From: Caulochytrium protostelioides
Lineage: Eukaryota; Chytridiomycota; Caulochytriomycetes; Caulochytriales; Caulochytriaceae
Reading direction: 5' to 3'
NCBI GenBank assembly: GCA_003615045.1
Contig: ML014112.1
Coordinates: 186,001-250,000, forward strand
DNA length: 64,000 bases
Each line of letters opens with the position of its first letter. Position 1 is the first letter of the stretch. This document shows, one piece after another, positions 51,606-61,520 of this stretch. The position numbers and the translations under genes were made by a program. The notes under the pieces are model-generated. The model was given only the letters and a program-made list of their open reading frames with translations. It was not told where the DNA came from and made no database searches.

Positions 51606-51997
51606 AAGCGCTGCTTCTGCCGCAACGCGACCCGAGGGCGCATGGCCATGCATGCCGTGCGGTAGCCCACTCTTTTTTTTCTTTGGAGTATTGAGATCAA
51701 GCAGAATAAAAGAAACTCTATGTACAGACAAACAGGGAAATGCGCGGGGATTTTCGTTGGCCAATGCCAGTGAAGAGAGAGGGGGAACGAAAGAGAAACC
51801 GGACATACGTGTGAAAAAGACGGGACGGCGGAACCAGTGAAAGGATCGAAAATGAGATGAGATCGGGGCATCGTAAAGGCAAAACGGTAATCATGGGAAA
51901 AAATCGTATAGAAAGAAATAAACGGGAAAGAAAGGGGGGACAACACACGACTAGTGTGCACAGCGTCAGCGTGACGGCCGACACCTCAGAAGCGGCT
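51606..51997. other. Convergent 3' spacer
   Basis: 392 bp between the exchanger (+) and the next minus-strand gene. It is AT-rich relative to its flanks, with A- and T-runs. No gene was seen. Confidence 0.5.
51705..51710 (+). terminator. Probable poly(A) signal AATAAA
   Basis: A canonical AATAAA 100 nt after the stop of the exchanger gene, downstream of a T-rich run. Confidence 0.5.
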
Positions 51998-54592
51998 TTA
52001 CGGCCGACGCTGATCTTTCCAGATGCCGGCATACGAGTTGAACCGCCGCGACAAGGTCGGGCGGTTGAGGCTCTCGACATAGGCCTCGAGATCGTCGTAC
52101 GGCGTCTCGGGCGACGCGTCGCCGGGCGTCCCGTTGCCCTCGTTCGCGTGGCCGGCGTGCGGCGAGCCGCCGCCGAGCGGCGACGAGCTGGTCGACGAGG
52201 GCGCTAGCCCGCGCGGCGTGAGGCTCGCAGCGATGGACGGCGACGCCGCCGCCGGCGAGGCGTCCTGCGCGGCCGCCGCGAGCGCGGCCTTCTCCTCCGC
52301 GGCCGTCGGCAGCTTCTCGGTCGAGCGCACCATGCCTGCGTAACGGCTCAGCGTGCCGTCCTGGGTCATCGTCATGCGCTTGCGGTCGCGCGAGCCCGTC
52401 GAGGTGCCCTCCTCGGGCAGGCCCAGGCGAAGCCAGTTGCGACGACTGTTCTCGGGCGCGACCACGGGGCACTCGCCGCGGGCCTGAGCATCGCGGGCCG
52501 CCACCTCGGCGGCGACGGCCTCGGCGAGTCGCGCGCGCTCGGCGGCTTCGGCGGCGCGCGTCGACTCGAGGCCCTGCAGGTACGTGTGGCGGCGCTTGAT
52601 GGCGGCCGTCGTGAACGCGTCCACCGCCGACCGCGCGCGCGCCTCGTACTTGGCCGGGTCCGAGGACCGCGCCTGCTTCGCTTGGAGCTTTGCCATCTTA
52701 GAGAGGTGCTTGCGCAACGCCTTGGCCTCGTCGGCCTGGAACATCTCTGCGCGCTTGGCAAGGGAGAGGTCCATCCGGGCGAGCTGGGACGCCGCGACGC
52801 TGGCGCCGCTCGGCTCGCCCGGGGTCGAGGACGCGCTGCCGGGCAGCGAGGCGCTCGAGACGGCGTTGCCGCCGCTGCCGACAAAGGGCAGGAACTTGAG
52901 GCTCTTCAGGCTCGAGAGACTCGTGCCGGAGGCTGCACGGCGGAAGGCCGCGGGGCTCGGCGTGGCGGAGGGCCCGTGGTCCTGGCGGAACCCGGAGCTC
53001 GGTTCGCCCGGAGGCGTCAGCACACCGCTGCCCGGCCGTGGCATGTCGTGCACGGCGCTGCCGGGGTGGGCGCCCGAGGGCGGCGTCGCGGCCGTGCTCG
53101 AGGACGGCGCCGTGCGCACGAGCGAGGGGCCGTTGCGCGCCGGCGGCTCGCCCGTCGCCGCCGAGACGTTGCCGCTCCCGCTACCGCTGCGGCTGTGGCC
53201 GCTGCTGACGCGGGCGGGGGCGAGCGGGCGCTGCGAGGGCGCGCAGGCGCCCGGCGACGACGGGGGCTTCAGCTCGTCGGCCGGTGGCGTCGTGTCGCGC
53301 AAATCGCCCAGCTGGGGCACCGCGCCGGCGGTCGTCGGGCGGCCGTGGACGGTCCGGCGCTTTGTCACGGGCATGGACATGCGGTTCGCGCGGTGGTTGG
53401 TGCTCATCGTGAACGTGGGCGTCTCGGCGGGCGTCCCGGTCCCGGCGGTCGCCGGGCCGTGGGTCGGCGAGTGCGGGATCGCGATGCGCTGGACGCCGCC
53501 GCTCGCCGCAGCGGCGCGGTGCTTCTCGCCGTCGGTAGCGGCGTCCGCCATGCCCGCCACGGGGCTGGTCCCGACGTGCGCGGTCAGCACGCCCTTCGCG
53601 TCGGACTTCAGGGCCGTGTCGGGCAACGCTTCCGGGTACGTGTTGATGACGGCGGCGGCCTGGGCAGCGGCAAAGGCGCTCTGCGCCTGGCGCTGGGCGA
53701 AGCCGATGCGCGGCGCGCGGGACTGCCCGCCCGACACGGCGGCCGCGCCGGCGTGCTCGGGCTCTTCCTCGTGGCGCAGCAGCCCCGCCGTCGGGTGATA
53801 CGACGTGGCGCGGCGGCGCAGCGTCGAGCCGGCATGCGGCCCATGGTCGCTGCCGTGCGCGGACGCCTTGCCGTCCGCGACGTTCGTGCCCGACGTCGTC
53901 GCGAGACCGAGGCCGCCAAAGACGCTGTTGCGGGCGCGGCTTGCGCGCGAGATGGTCAGGTTGGACCGCGCGAGCGTGCCGCCGTTGGCGCCGCTGTCCG
54001 CTGTCTTACTACTGGGCGTGCTGCCGCCGTAGTGGCTCTGCTGGGGCGTCGTCGTGCGCGGGCTGCTGTACATCGGCATCCCCGCGATGGCCGACGCGGG
54101 CGATCCGGTCGCGTGGGGCACACTTGGCGACGCCGCGGCCGAGGTCTGGAGGGCGCCGGGCGCCGCGACAAAGTCGCGCGGCGCGTGGATGAGCGTCGTG
54201 CGCTCGAGGTCCTTGTAGGCGTAGGGCCCCGCAGCGGCGGCGGAGGCGGCGCCCGGCGCGCACGTCGCGGACGCCGGCGTCGTGGCGGTCGCGGATGCCG
54301 GCGTGCTGGCGGCGCCCGAGGGGCCGTCGAGGTGGGCGCTGACGCCTTCGAGGTAGGCGGACTTGCGTCGTGCTTCCTTGACGGCTTGCGACTTGCGCCG
54401 CGTGAGGGTGTTGAGGAGGCCGCGGGGCTCATCGGCGTCGCTGGGGATGTACTTGATGGTATGCGTCGGCTTGAAGAACCGGCTCTGCGCTGAGTCGCTC
54501 GTGCGGCCGAGCGTGGCGGCACCGCCGCCGTGGGTGGGGGTGTTGGGCCCGCCGGACGCCATGGCCGGCGACTCGGGCGCTGGCGAGATCAT
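51998..54592 (-). CDS. Unrecognised protein with C-terminal charged coiled-coil region
   Basis: Predicted 864 residues, starting MISPAPESPAMASG at an ATG in excellent context (CCACCATGA). A conserved-looking N-terminal stretch, SRFFKPTHTIKYIPSDADEP followed by RGLLNTLTRRKSQAVKEARR, is followed by about 450 residues of Ser/Thr/Pro/Gly/Ala-rich sequence. Residues about 600-730 are strongly helical and charged (LARMDLSLAKRAEMFQADEA, then KALRKHLSKMAKLQAKQARS, and Ala/Glu/Arg helices), probably a coiled coil. The C-terminus DDLEAYVESLNRPTLSRRFN looks ordered. No enzymatic, membrane or nucleic-acid-binding motif was recognised. The composition suggests a scaffold or cytoskeleton-associated protein, which is only a guess. 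The antisense strand is open for 635 codons, an effect of base composition. Confidence 0.75.
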   Translation of the reverse strand: MISPAPESPAMASGGPNTPTHGGGAATLGRTSDSAQSRFFKPTHTIKYIPSDADEPRGLLNTLTRRKSQAVKEARRKSAYLEGVSAHLDGPSGAASTPASATATTPASATCAPGAASAAAAGPYAYKDLERTTLIHAPRDFVAAPGALQTSAAASPSVPHATGSPASAIAGMPMYSSPRTTTPQQSHYGGSTPSSKTADSGANGGTLARSNLTISRASRARNSVFGGLGLATTSGTNVADGKASAHGSDHGPHAGSTLRRRATSYHPTAGLLRHEEEPEHAGAAAVSGGQSRAPRIGFAQRQAQSAFAAAQAAAVINTYPEALPDTALKSDAKGVLTAHVGTSPVAGMADAATDGEKHRAAAASGGVQRIAIPHSPTHGPATAGTGTPAETPTFTMSTNHRANRMSMPVTKRRTVHGRPTTAGAVPQLGDLRDTTPPADELKPPSSPGACAPSQRPLAPARVSSGHSRSGSGSGNVSAATGEPPARNGPSLVRTAPSSSTAATPPSGAHPGSAVHDMPRPGSGVLTPPGEPSSGFRQDHGPSATPSPAAFRRAASGTSLSSLKSLKFLPFVGSGGNAVSSASLPGSASSTPGEPSGASVAASQLARMDLSLAKRAEMFQADEAKALRKHLSKMAKLQAKQARSSDPAKYEARARSAVDAFTTAAIKRRHTYLQGLESTRAAEAAERARLAEAVAAEVAARDAQARGECPVVAPENSRRNWLRLGLPEEGTSTGSRDRKRMTMTQDGTLSRYAGMVRSTEKLPTAAEEKAALAAAAQDASPAAASPSIAASLTPRGLAPSSTSSSPLGGGSPHAGHANEGNGTPGDASPETPYDDLEAYVESLNRPTLSRRFNSYAGIWKDQRRP

Positions 54593-55848
54593 GGTGGTGG
54601 GGCCGCCGACAGACGGATCTCGGTGATTATCACACTACGACGACGCAAACCGGGAATGGCGACTGAAACACAGAAAAAAAGGATCAACGGGCGCGCTGAT
54701 GCAATCACTCTCCAGGAATCAATCAATGAAGTCGATCAAACAAGCCAATCCGAAGCTCTGGTGGTGGCGGTGAAGTGCCTCGAATTCCGAGTGGGGCCGA
54801 GGGAAAAGTCTGGAAACAACGATACGTGTGTGGTCAAGAAGATGGGAACGCGCTGCGTGAAGAAATAGGAAAATGACGGGAGAAGGGAATCGTCGATATC
54901 TGAAAAATGATGCAGGAAGTCTGGCGTCACCATGCGTTGGGGTCGTCGAGAGAAAAAATAGAGAAGAACGGTTCAAGAGGAGATGACGGGTGTCTGCGAC
55001 ACAATGCGGAATCCACTTCCCATGCAACTGAGCGAATGAGCGAGGATACAAAGCACTCTGAATTGTCACTTGCACTCGTAATAAGGGCCCGTGGATGCGG
55101 ATGCGGTCGCGAGAGGCATGTGGATGAGGTCCGAGCGGCGAGGTCTGGGCGTCACCACGAGCTTGAAGGCGGCGGTCTCGGAAAGGGAGGGGAGTCAGGG
55201 TGAACAATGCCCAGTCGCGGCGACAGGCCACAGCGAGGCGAGGCGATGGCGACGGCGATGGCGAGGCCGTGGCAACGTGCGGCGCCCCGTGCAGCTAAGC
55301 CCACGGGTGAAGCGGTGGCGGCAGCGGCAGCGGCAGCGGCAGCGGCCACGACGGCTGCAGGTCGGGCTGCAGAATAAGAGTAAAAAAAGAAAGAAAGGAA
55401 CCGGGAAAGGAAGGCGCAGGCGCAAGGAGCCCTGCGTTCGTGTCGCCTCGTATGCCCAGGGGCTCGGGTACGGCAGCCGGCGGTCACGGCAGCAGGCGCG
55501 GACGGTGGCACAGGTCCGGGATGCGCGAGAGGTAATGACGGAGCCGACGGTCGCAATGCCAGAAAGTCTAATGGAGCCGACGACGAAGGCGCCGCGGGGC
55601 GCGGGGGCTTGATGGCCGGATCAGCTGGACAGGACCGAGCGGAAGCGGCGCAGCGGGCGTCGACGCGATCGGGGCGAGCGAGGGGTGGAGGCGATGGGTC
55701 CGGCCTGGGCTGAGGGGCGGTGCGAGAACCGAATCAACGCCAGCGAGGCGGCATTCGCCTCTCCGGTCGAATGATGCGCGAGCGAGCCGGTCGAATCACG
55801 CGTCCGAAGAGCACGACGGACCGGTCCACGTGGGCTCACGCAGCTCGC

Positions 55849-55920
55849 GAGGCTCGTGAGGCTCGTGAGGCTCGTGAGGATCGTGAGGCTCGTGAGGATC
55901 GTGAGGATCGTGAGGATCGG
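55849..55920. repeat. 9-bp minisatellite GAGGCTCGT, 8 copies
   Basis: Eight head-to-tail units, copies 4 and 6-8 carrying the GAGGATCGT/G variant. The tract is intergenic. Confidence 0.95.
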
Positions 55921-57685
55921 CGATGCCCACTGAAAGCGGTGACGGGCGCTTGACTCGCACGGGAATGGCGAAGGGCCGACCCGACGATGGCCAACGTCGT
56001 GAGCGTCAAGCTGAACGAGTCAATCAAGCGAGACGAGCCCGATGATCGCTCGTCGTCAGCAGTGCCACACGGACCTGCGTGGTGCCGGGGGGCGTGGTGC
56101 CGGGCCGGGCGGTGCAGGGCCGTGCCGGGCGGGGCCGTGCGGACGGGGCTCTAACGGCGCGCTGGTCCGGGGCATGAACCAAACAGAAGCAAAACGCCGC
56201 AGCAACGGAGGTTTGTGCTTCCGCGGCGCCTGGATCGGCTTGACTCGGCCGAGGCGTAGGAAGCGCTGGATGCGCCCCGACACGGTCCCGTCGACGGTCG
56301 GGAGTCGGGAGGGCGACCGGCGGTGGTGGCGGCAATGGTGGTCGGTGGTCGGAGCCGTGGTCGTGGCAATGGCGGGAGCCGCTCAGGTGTGCGAGGCGGC
56401 GGCGAGGGCGGCACGCTGCAGGCCACGGGGAGAATTGACACCGTCCAATCGGCGCGAGAATGGCGCCACAGAGTCACCGAGCCAGAGAGCGGTCGTCCGT
56501 ATGGGCAGGCTCGAGTCAAGCCGTGTCAGCAACCGTCAGACGCTAAAAATTGAAGCCACTGCAGCGATCGAAGCACCCGAACCCGCGTGACTCTGGAGAG
56601 CCACACGGTATCAGCAAGAATTTCAAAAAAAGAGAACTAGCCGGGACGCCTATTTGTGTCGTGGTGGTCGTGTGATCCACACGAGTCAACGAGTCAACGG
56701 TGCGTGGAAAAGGCGGTGACCCAACCACGTGCTGCTCACGCCCACTCGGCCATGCTAAGGGACCTGTACAAGTAACTCGGCAAACTCGCCATGGCATGCG
56801 GTCATCCCCTGCACTCCCATCGCAGAGGGTCGACACCGAGAGGTCGCTGACGTAAATCCTCGGTACCAATGATGGTGCCGGACCTGTTTCAACCCCGTGT
56901 GTCGTGTCTCGTTGCCACGGGGGGTCCGGATCGGACGCGAGACGCCCCCGGCGGTGTCCCGTCAAAACGTCACCGGCACATCCGTCCAAAGTCACATCGA
57001 ACCGCAAACATACATGATCGCTTTTTTTTCTCGCCGGAATCCCCCTTTCTCTCGGCCGCTTCTCCATACGGCGACTCAACAACGCGGCATGTCATGGAGT
57101 CTCCGCCGTCTCCGCCAAAACGCCGTCGTCGGGCGATCAAAGCGCGAAAAATGAAACAATAAGGCTCTTGTCCATGTCATCCAGACAGACGCTCCTGCCT
57201 TCGTGGCGACGTCACGAAGCACCGAAGCCATCATAACGTCATAGTTAGGCTGCATGGTTATGTACAAAAGAGAGTATGTTTTCGTGGCGCCTGGTGGTAG
57301 CGATGGCCGCCGGCACGTGGCTGCCACGGGGACAGGTGGATGGAGCCAAGGACGGGCGAGACACCAACCGCGAGGATCTCGGTAGCCGAGCGCATAGAAG
57401 AAGAGACCCTTGCGGATGCTGGATCCAAGTCGGCTGCAATGGCCGGCATGCATTGGCCAGTATGTCATTTCCAGCGCGAATGAATTGAGATGACCGATGC
57501 GTCCGAGACAGAATAGACGCTTCCATCACGGGGTGGAATGGATGATAGAAAATCGACATCACGCGCCACAGCGTCTTGCTGCGTCACACGGCGCTCTGCA
57601 TGGGACCATCGGTGCTTTTCGCCATTGAGAAAGAGCGGGATGCGACTTCATATGGCCTCGTAGAGACGGACGAGCCTTGCGCGCT

Positions 57686-57712
57686 GTCGTCGTCGTCGTC
57701 GTCGTCGTCGTC
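57686..57712. repeat. Trinucleotide repeat (GTC)9
   Basis: An uninterrupted GTC microsatellite just past the 3' end of the small minus-strand gene at 57800-58069. Confidence 0.9.
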
Positions 57713-57799
57713 GGAGTTTCATCTGGAGACGCGAGTCGACAGGCCGCCGCGCTCATCACGCATTTCATACTGGAAATTCTTGGGTGGAAGTCTCAGAGA

Positions 57800-58069
57800 T
57801 CACCGGCGCTTGTGGGAGCGGCCGACGCCAAAGACATCGGTGACGCCTTCGCGGAGTTCGCGGAAGAAGTGGGCAATGAAGCTCGGGTCGCCGTGGTGGT
57901 GGCCACGGGTGGCTTGGGTGGCGGAGGTGACCGTATGCTTGATGGCGTCGAAGCCCTGCTCCTGGATACGGTCCACGTGCGACGACGTATGGTGCACAAA
58001 CTGCTGGAAAATCGTGTTGTTCGCCAGCCACTGTACTAGCGCCGTGTGCACAGAGTTCCGCCACGACAT
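57800..58069 (-). CDS. Small 89-residue protein, possibly NCBP2AS2-like
   Basis: A short frame starting MSWRNSVHTALVQWLANNTI, with G at -3 (GAGCAATGT), ending with TGA at 57800. Unlike surrounding false frames it is rich in Phe, His, Ile and Val and poor in Arg/Pro, and reads as three helices: FQQFVHHTSSHVDRIQEQGF, a Thr/Ala/His linker, and FIAHFFRELREGVTDVFG. Its size and the pattern (N-terminal Leu/Ala helix, FxxFVHxT, a C-terminal FFxELxxG) recall the small mitochondrial NCBP2AS2 family. That match is from memory of the general pattern and needs a profile search. The frame extends upstream to a TTG at 58153, not used. Confidence 0.5.
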   Translation of the reverse strand: MSWRNSVHTALVQWLANNTIFQQFVHHTSSHVDRIQEQGFDAIKHTVTSATQATRGHHHGDPSFIAHFFRELREGVTDVFGVGRSHKRR

Positions 58070-58963
58070 TGCTCGCGATCCGAGGAGGGGTGTGCCCGTG
58101 ATCCAGCCAGCCAGCGAGCGAGCGAGCAAGCGAGAGAACACGCGTGGGAGCAAAGCAATAACGTATGGCAGGAGCGAACGATGGCCCGACGGGTCGCCTC
58201 GTTGCGGGTCGCCTCGTCGGGAGTCAGCTCAATCCGTGTCGGGGAGCAAGAATCGTGAAAGCTTGCCAACGTTGCAAGCTCGGTTGAGGGAAAAAAAAGG
58301 ATATGGGAGATGCCTGCGACGACAGATGCCGGCTGACAGGTTCCTCTCGGACACAGGAACCCTGTGTTCCTACGGCATCGTCCACACGTGCCCGCGAGGT
58401 GGCCCACCTCCGACACCCGAGCGGCGAGGGAAATGCCACGCATCCTGAGAGCGGCCGCGGCGGTTGCCGGAGCACCCTGAAGGCGGCGTCGGCGTCCATG
58501 GCCGCTGCGACAGCCGCTAAGCCCCTCCGTCGCAGCGCCACGGGCGCTCCAGCTGCTGGCCGCCGTCGGCCCCATGGCCGGCGGCGGGCCTGGCGCCGGT
58601 GCGAGCCAAGGCGTTCTGCGCCGCCGGCCGCCACCATCGCGCATGCCTTCCACGATCCCATCGCACCGCCGCCGCCGCCGCCGCGAGAGGGGATAAGGCG
58701 TTGCTGCCGCGCGCCGCCATCGCCTTCCGGCGGCGGTGGTCATCACCGGGCCACGCCACGGTCGCGTCACCCGCGTGGCGAATCATATTCATACCCAGTA
58801 CCCCGCTCATACCCAGCCCCGATCGCCGTCGCCCGTCTCGGCCGCGCCGATCCACCGTTCGTTGAGCTTCCTTCTGGCCCCGCGATCGCCGTCTCCTGAT
58901 CGTGTCGCGAGTGTCCCGACCGCGCCGTCCGCCACTGTCATCCCTTCCCTGCGGCTGCTCACC
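58070..58963. other. Divergent spacer, small protein / syntaxin
   Basis: 894 bp between divergent starts, GC-rich, with an AT-richer patch near 58265-58310. The syntaxin frame is open upstream to 58736 but begins at a GTG. No other gene was seen. Confidence 0.5.
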
Positions 58964-60064
58964 ATGTCATTCGGTGACCTCGAGAAGGGCTTGTCCCAGC
59001 CGCAGCAAGCGCTGCGCGCCGCAGGCGGCCCCGCGGGCCCCGCCGCCTCTGTCCTCCGCGGCGGCCGAGGCAGATCGTCGCCGCTATCGCCGTCCGCGAC
59101 CGCATCGACCGCCGCCGCTTCGCCGCTCGCGGCATCGGCGCGGACAGCGCTGCTCGGCGGCTCCGGCCCTGCGGCCGCGCCACCGTCGTACGCCGCCACG
59201 GGCGCCGCGCTGGCCGCCTCGAGCGCCGACGCCGAGGGCCTCGCGCGCGCCGCGAGCACCGTCTTTCAGATCGCGCAGAACATCGCCTCCATCGAGGCGT
59301 GTCTCGGGCGCTTCGGCACGCCGCAGGACACGCCGCAGCTGCGCGCGCAGATGGCCGCCGTCACCGACGCCACCCGCAGCATGGTCAAGACCACCAGCGA
59401 GGACATGAAGCGGTGGCTTGGCGGCGGCGGCGGCGAGACGTCGCGGTCGTCGTCGTCGTCATCGTCAGGCGCGGCGTCGGCCGCGCAGCAGAAACTGCAG
59501 CGCGAGTTTGCTGATGTGGTCCGACGGTATGCTGAGACCTCGCGCAAGGTCGCAGCGCGCTCGCGGCAGGTAGTGCAGCAGGCACAGCAGCACCACTCGG
59601 CCGCCGCGGCCGTCTTTGCCGCCGAGCACGGTGCCGGCCCTGGAATCGGGATCGGCAACGACGACGACGATGTCATGCGCGGCGGTCTGAGCGCTGAGGA
59701 AGACGACGAGCAGGCCGCTTTATTGGTTCGGCAGCGCACAGAGGAAGCGCTGCTTCTCGAGCGGCAGATTGCTGAGAACGAGACCGCCATCCAGCAGCGT
59801 GAAGAAGAGATCCGCGACATCCATCGGGCGGTGCTGGAGGTGAACGAGATCTTCCGCGACTTGGGCACGCTCGTGGTCGAGCAGGGCGCGATGGTCGACA
59901 GCATCGAGGCCAACATCACCGTCACCGAAGCGAATGTGGAAAACGCTACCAACGAGCTGCGCGAAGCGCATGAGTACCAAAAGAAGTCCCGGCGGTTCCT
60001 CCTCTGGATTGTCCTCTTTGGCTTCATTGTCTTTTTCATCTTCCTCATGGTGATCATTTCCTGA
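58964..60064 (+). CDS. Qa-SNARE syntaxin (Pep12/Vam3/syntaxin-7-like)
   Basis: Predicted 366 residues. The C-terminal t-SNARE helix (about 275-337) reads EEEIRDIHRAVLEVNEIFRD followed by LGTLVVEQGAMVDSIEANI, with the zero-layer Gln in VEQGAMVD. It is followed by a basic junction and a single C-terminal membrane anchor, RRFLLWIVLFGFIVFFIFLM to the end, giving tail-anchored topology. The N-terminal part holds Ala-rich sequence and helices (IAQNIASIEACLGRFGTPQD, then TRSMVKTTSEDMKRWL), consistent with the Habc bundle of the endosomal syntaxins. Endosome or vacuole fusion is the most likely role; assignment among Qa types is inference. The first ATG (58964, CACCATGT) starts MSFGDLEKG, the natural N-terminus. 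A Ser-rich insert from (TCG)n codons lies near 164-172. Confidence 0.88.
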   Translation: MSFGDLEKGLSQPQQALRAAGGPAGPAASVLRGGRGRSSPLSPSATASTAAASPLAASARTALLGGSGPAAAPPSYAATGAALAASSADAEGLARAASTVFQIAQNIASIEACLGRFGTPQDTPQLRAQMAAVTDATRSMVKTTSEDMKRWLGGGGGETSRSSSSSSSGAASAAQQKLQREFADVVRRYAETSRKVAARSRQVVQQAQQHHSAAAAVFAAEHGAGPGIGIGNDDDDVMRGGLSAEEDDEQAALLVRQRTEEALLLERQIAENETAIQQREEEIRDIHRAVLEVNEIFRDLGTLVVEQGAMVDSIEANITVTEANVENATNELREAHEYQKKSRRFLLWIVLFGFIVFFIFLMVIIS

Positions 60065-60401
60065 GACGGGGTGGGGCGAAGCCTATCCAAGCCACGCACA
60101 CCCTACCGCCCCGACCCCAAAAAGAAATGGCTCCTTGCGGCGGAGTTGTTGCTATGGTCTGCTTCCAAGCGGAGCCGCGACGCAGCGATCCTATTCAATG
60201 GACGTATATGGACGGCTCCCTCCCACCTGCGATAATTGCGCCGTGCGTGAGTGCAATCTCTAGATTCGGCATTGACATCGACCCTATCAAACGTCAGCCG
60301 TCTTTATTCATCACCACGACGGAATCCTGCTTCTTCGCTCGCCACCCGTTTCCCGTCCGATCGACTGATACCCCCCCTTCCCCCTCCGTACCACAACCAG
60401 C
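60065..60401. other. Spacer syntaxin / WDR89-like gene
   Basis: 337 bp with a C-rich run just before the next ATG. It should hold the 3' end of the syntaxin gene and the promoter of the WD-repeat gene. Nothing else was seen. Confidence 0.5.
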
Positions 60402-61520
60402 ATGACGGTGGTCAACCAGCCGCTGCTGCAGCAGACGGCCGCCCGGCAGGGCGTGTACACGTGCGCGATGGCCTCGCGCCCCGGCTGGGACTTCATCGCG
60501 GCGCTCGACAGCGACAACACCATCGCACTGCGATCCTGGGAAACCCTGCAGCCGACGCCTGGCCGCGGACCTCTCCACGTGGACCATACTGTCGCCTTCC
60601 AGTCCGAGCTGCTCACGGCGCTGACGGCCGACCGCCAGGACACCCACCTGCTGTGGACGTCGGGCCCCACCGCCGGCGTGCTCAGCTACGATCTGCGCAC
60701 GGGCCAGGTGGCGCAGCGCTTTGCGGCGCACCCGGACCGCGTACAGTCCTTCGACGTCAACGGCGAGGGCCTCGTCGCCGCGGGCATGGAGCTCCGGCAA
60801 GAGGACGCCAAGATCGTGTTCTGGGACGTGCGCCAGGCTGGCGGCGCGCCGGTGCGCACTTTCGCCGACTGTCACAGCGACGACGTGACGCAGGTCAAGT
60901 TCCACCCGACCCGTGGCGCCGCCCTCGCGACGGGGTCCACCGACGGCCTGATCTGCCTCTTCAACCTCGCCGCCGCGGGCTCGTCGTCATCCGCGCCGGC
61001 CGCCGCCGCGCAGGCCGACAGCGACGGCCCGAACGACGACGACGACGCGCTCTATCAGGTGATCAAGACGCAGTCGGTCCAGTCGATCGGCTACTTTGGC
61101 CCCGACGACGGATACCTGTGGTCGCTTACGCACATGGAGGAGCTGAACCTGTTCCAGTTCTACGAAGGCCAGACGCTGCGCGCGTGCGGCGACATCCGTC
61201 GCGCGACGCAGAGCGTGGCGCTGAATGCAGACATGTCGGTATGCGAAGAGCAGACCGCGCAAGTACCCGCGTTCCGCGCGGTCAACCACGGGCTCGACGT
61301 GCGATGGGCGCGCGGCAGCGGGCAGCTGCAGCTGTGGGCCGGCACGCTCACCGGCGACCTATGTGCCTTCGACGTCGGCACCGAGCAGCACTTCACGTGG
61401 CTGGGCTCCCTGACGGGCGGGCACGAAGATCTCATCAAGGGCGTCGCCTACCACCCCGACCGCGAAGACCTTGTCGCCAGTGCCGGCGAAGAAGGCCGCC
61501 TCTGCCTGTGGCAGCTGTAA
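60402..61520 (+). CDS. WD-repeat protein, WDR89-like
   Basis: Predicted 372 residues, almost entirely WD40 repeats. Recognisable blades include VLSYDLRTGQVAQRFAAHPD, AKIVFWDVR, HSDDVTQVKFHPTRGAALAT followed by GSTDGLICLFNLA, DVRWARGSGQLQLWAGTLTG and HEDLIKGVAYHPDREDLVAS followed by GRLCLWQL at the very end. Between blades, a DDDDALYQVIKTQSVQSIGY segment and YLWSLTHMEELNLFQF match the arrangement typical of WDR89 (ALxxxxNSxxSVxxIGWxG...LTHxExxxxW). The molecular role of WDR89 is poorly known; a scaffold in a nuclear or ribosome-related complex is possible. The start is ATG with A at -3. The length matches the animal homologue (387). Confidence 0.82.
   Translation: MTVVNQPLLQQTAARQGVYTCAMASRPGWDFIAALDSDNTIALRSWETLQPTPGRGPLHVDHTVAFQSELLTALTADRQDTHLLWTSGPTAGVLSYDLRTGQVAQRFAAHPDRVQSFDVNGEGLVAAGMELRQEDAKIVFWDVRQAGGAPVRTFADCHSDDVTQVKFHPTRGAALATGSTDGLICLFNLAAAGSSSSAPAAAAQADSDGPNDDDDALYQVIKTQSVQSIGYFGPDDGYLWSLTHMEELNLFQFYEGQTLRACGDIRRATQSVALNADMSVCEEQTAQVPAFRAVNHGLDVRWARGSGQLQLWAGTLTGDLCAFDVGTEQHFTWLGSLTGGHEDLIKGVAYHPDREDLVASAGEEGRLCLWQL

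Larger units (their letters stand above)
54593..57799. other. Gene-poor region with a 9-bp minisatellite
   Basis: 3.2 kb with no supported reading frame. The part next to the upstream gene (54593-55080) is AT-richer. A 9-bp array lies at 55849-55920, GC-rich CCGGGCGG-type degenerate repeats at about 56080-56150, and a (GTC)9 run at 57686-57712. No tRNA or transposon motif was recognised. Confidence 0.5.

Noticed and set aside
52586-54493. 635-codon plus-strand frame opposite the coiled-coil protein
   Set aside because: Almost entirely Arg/Gly/Ala; the minus-strand frame has the better start context and helical C-terminus.
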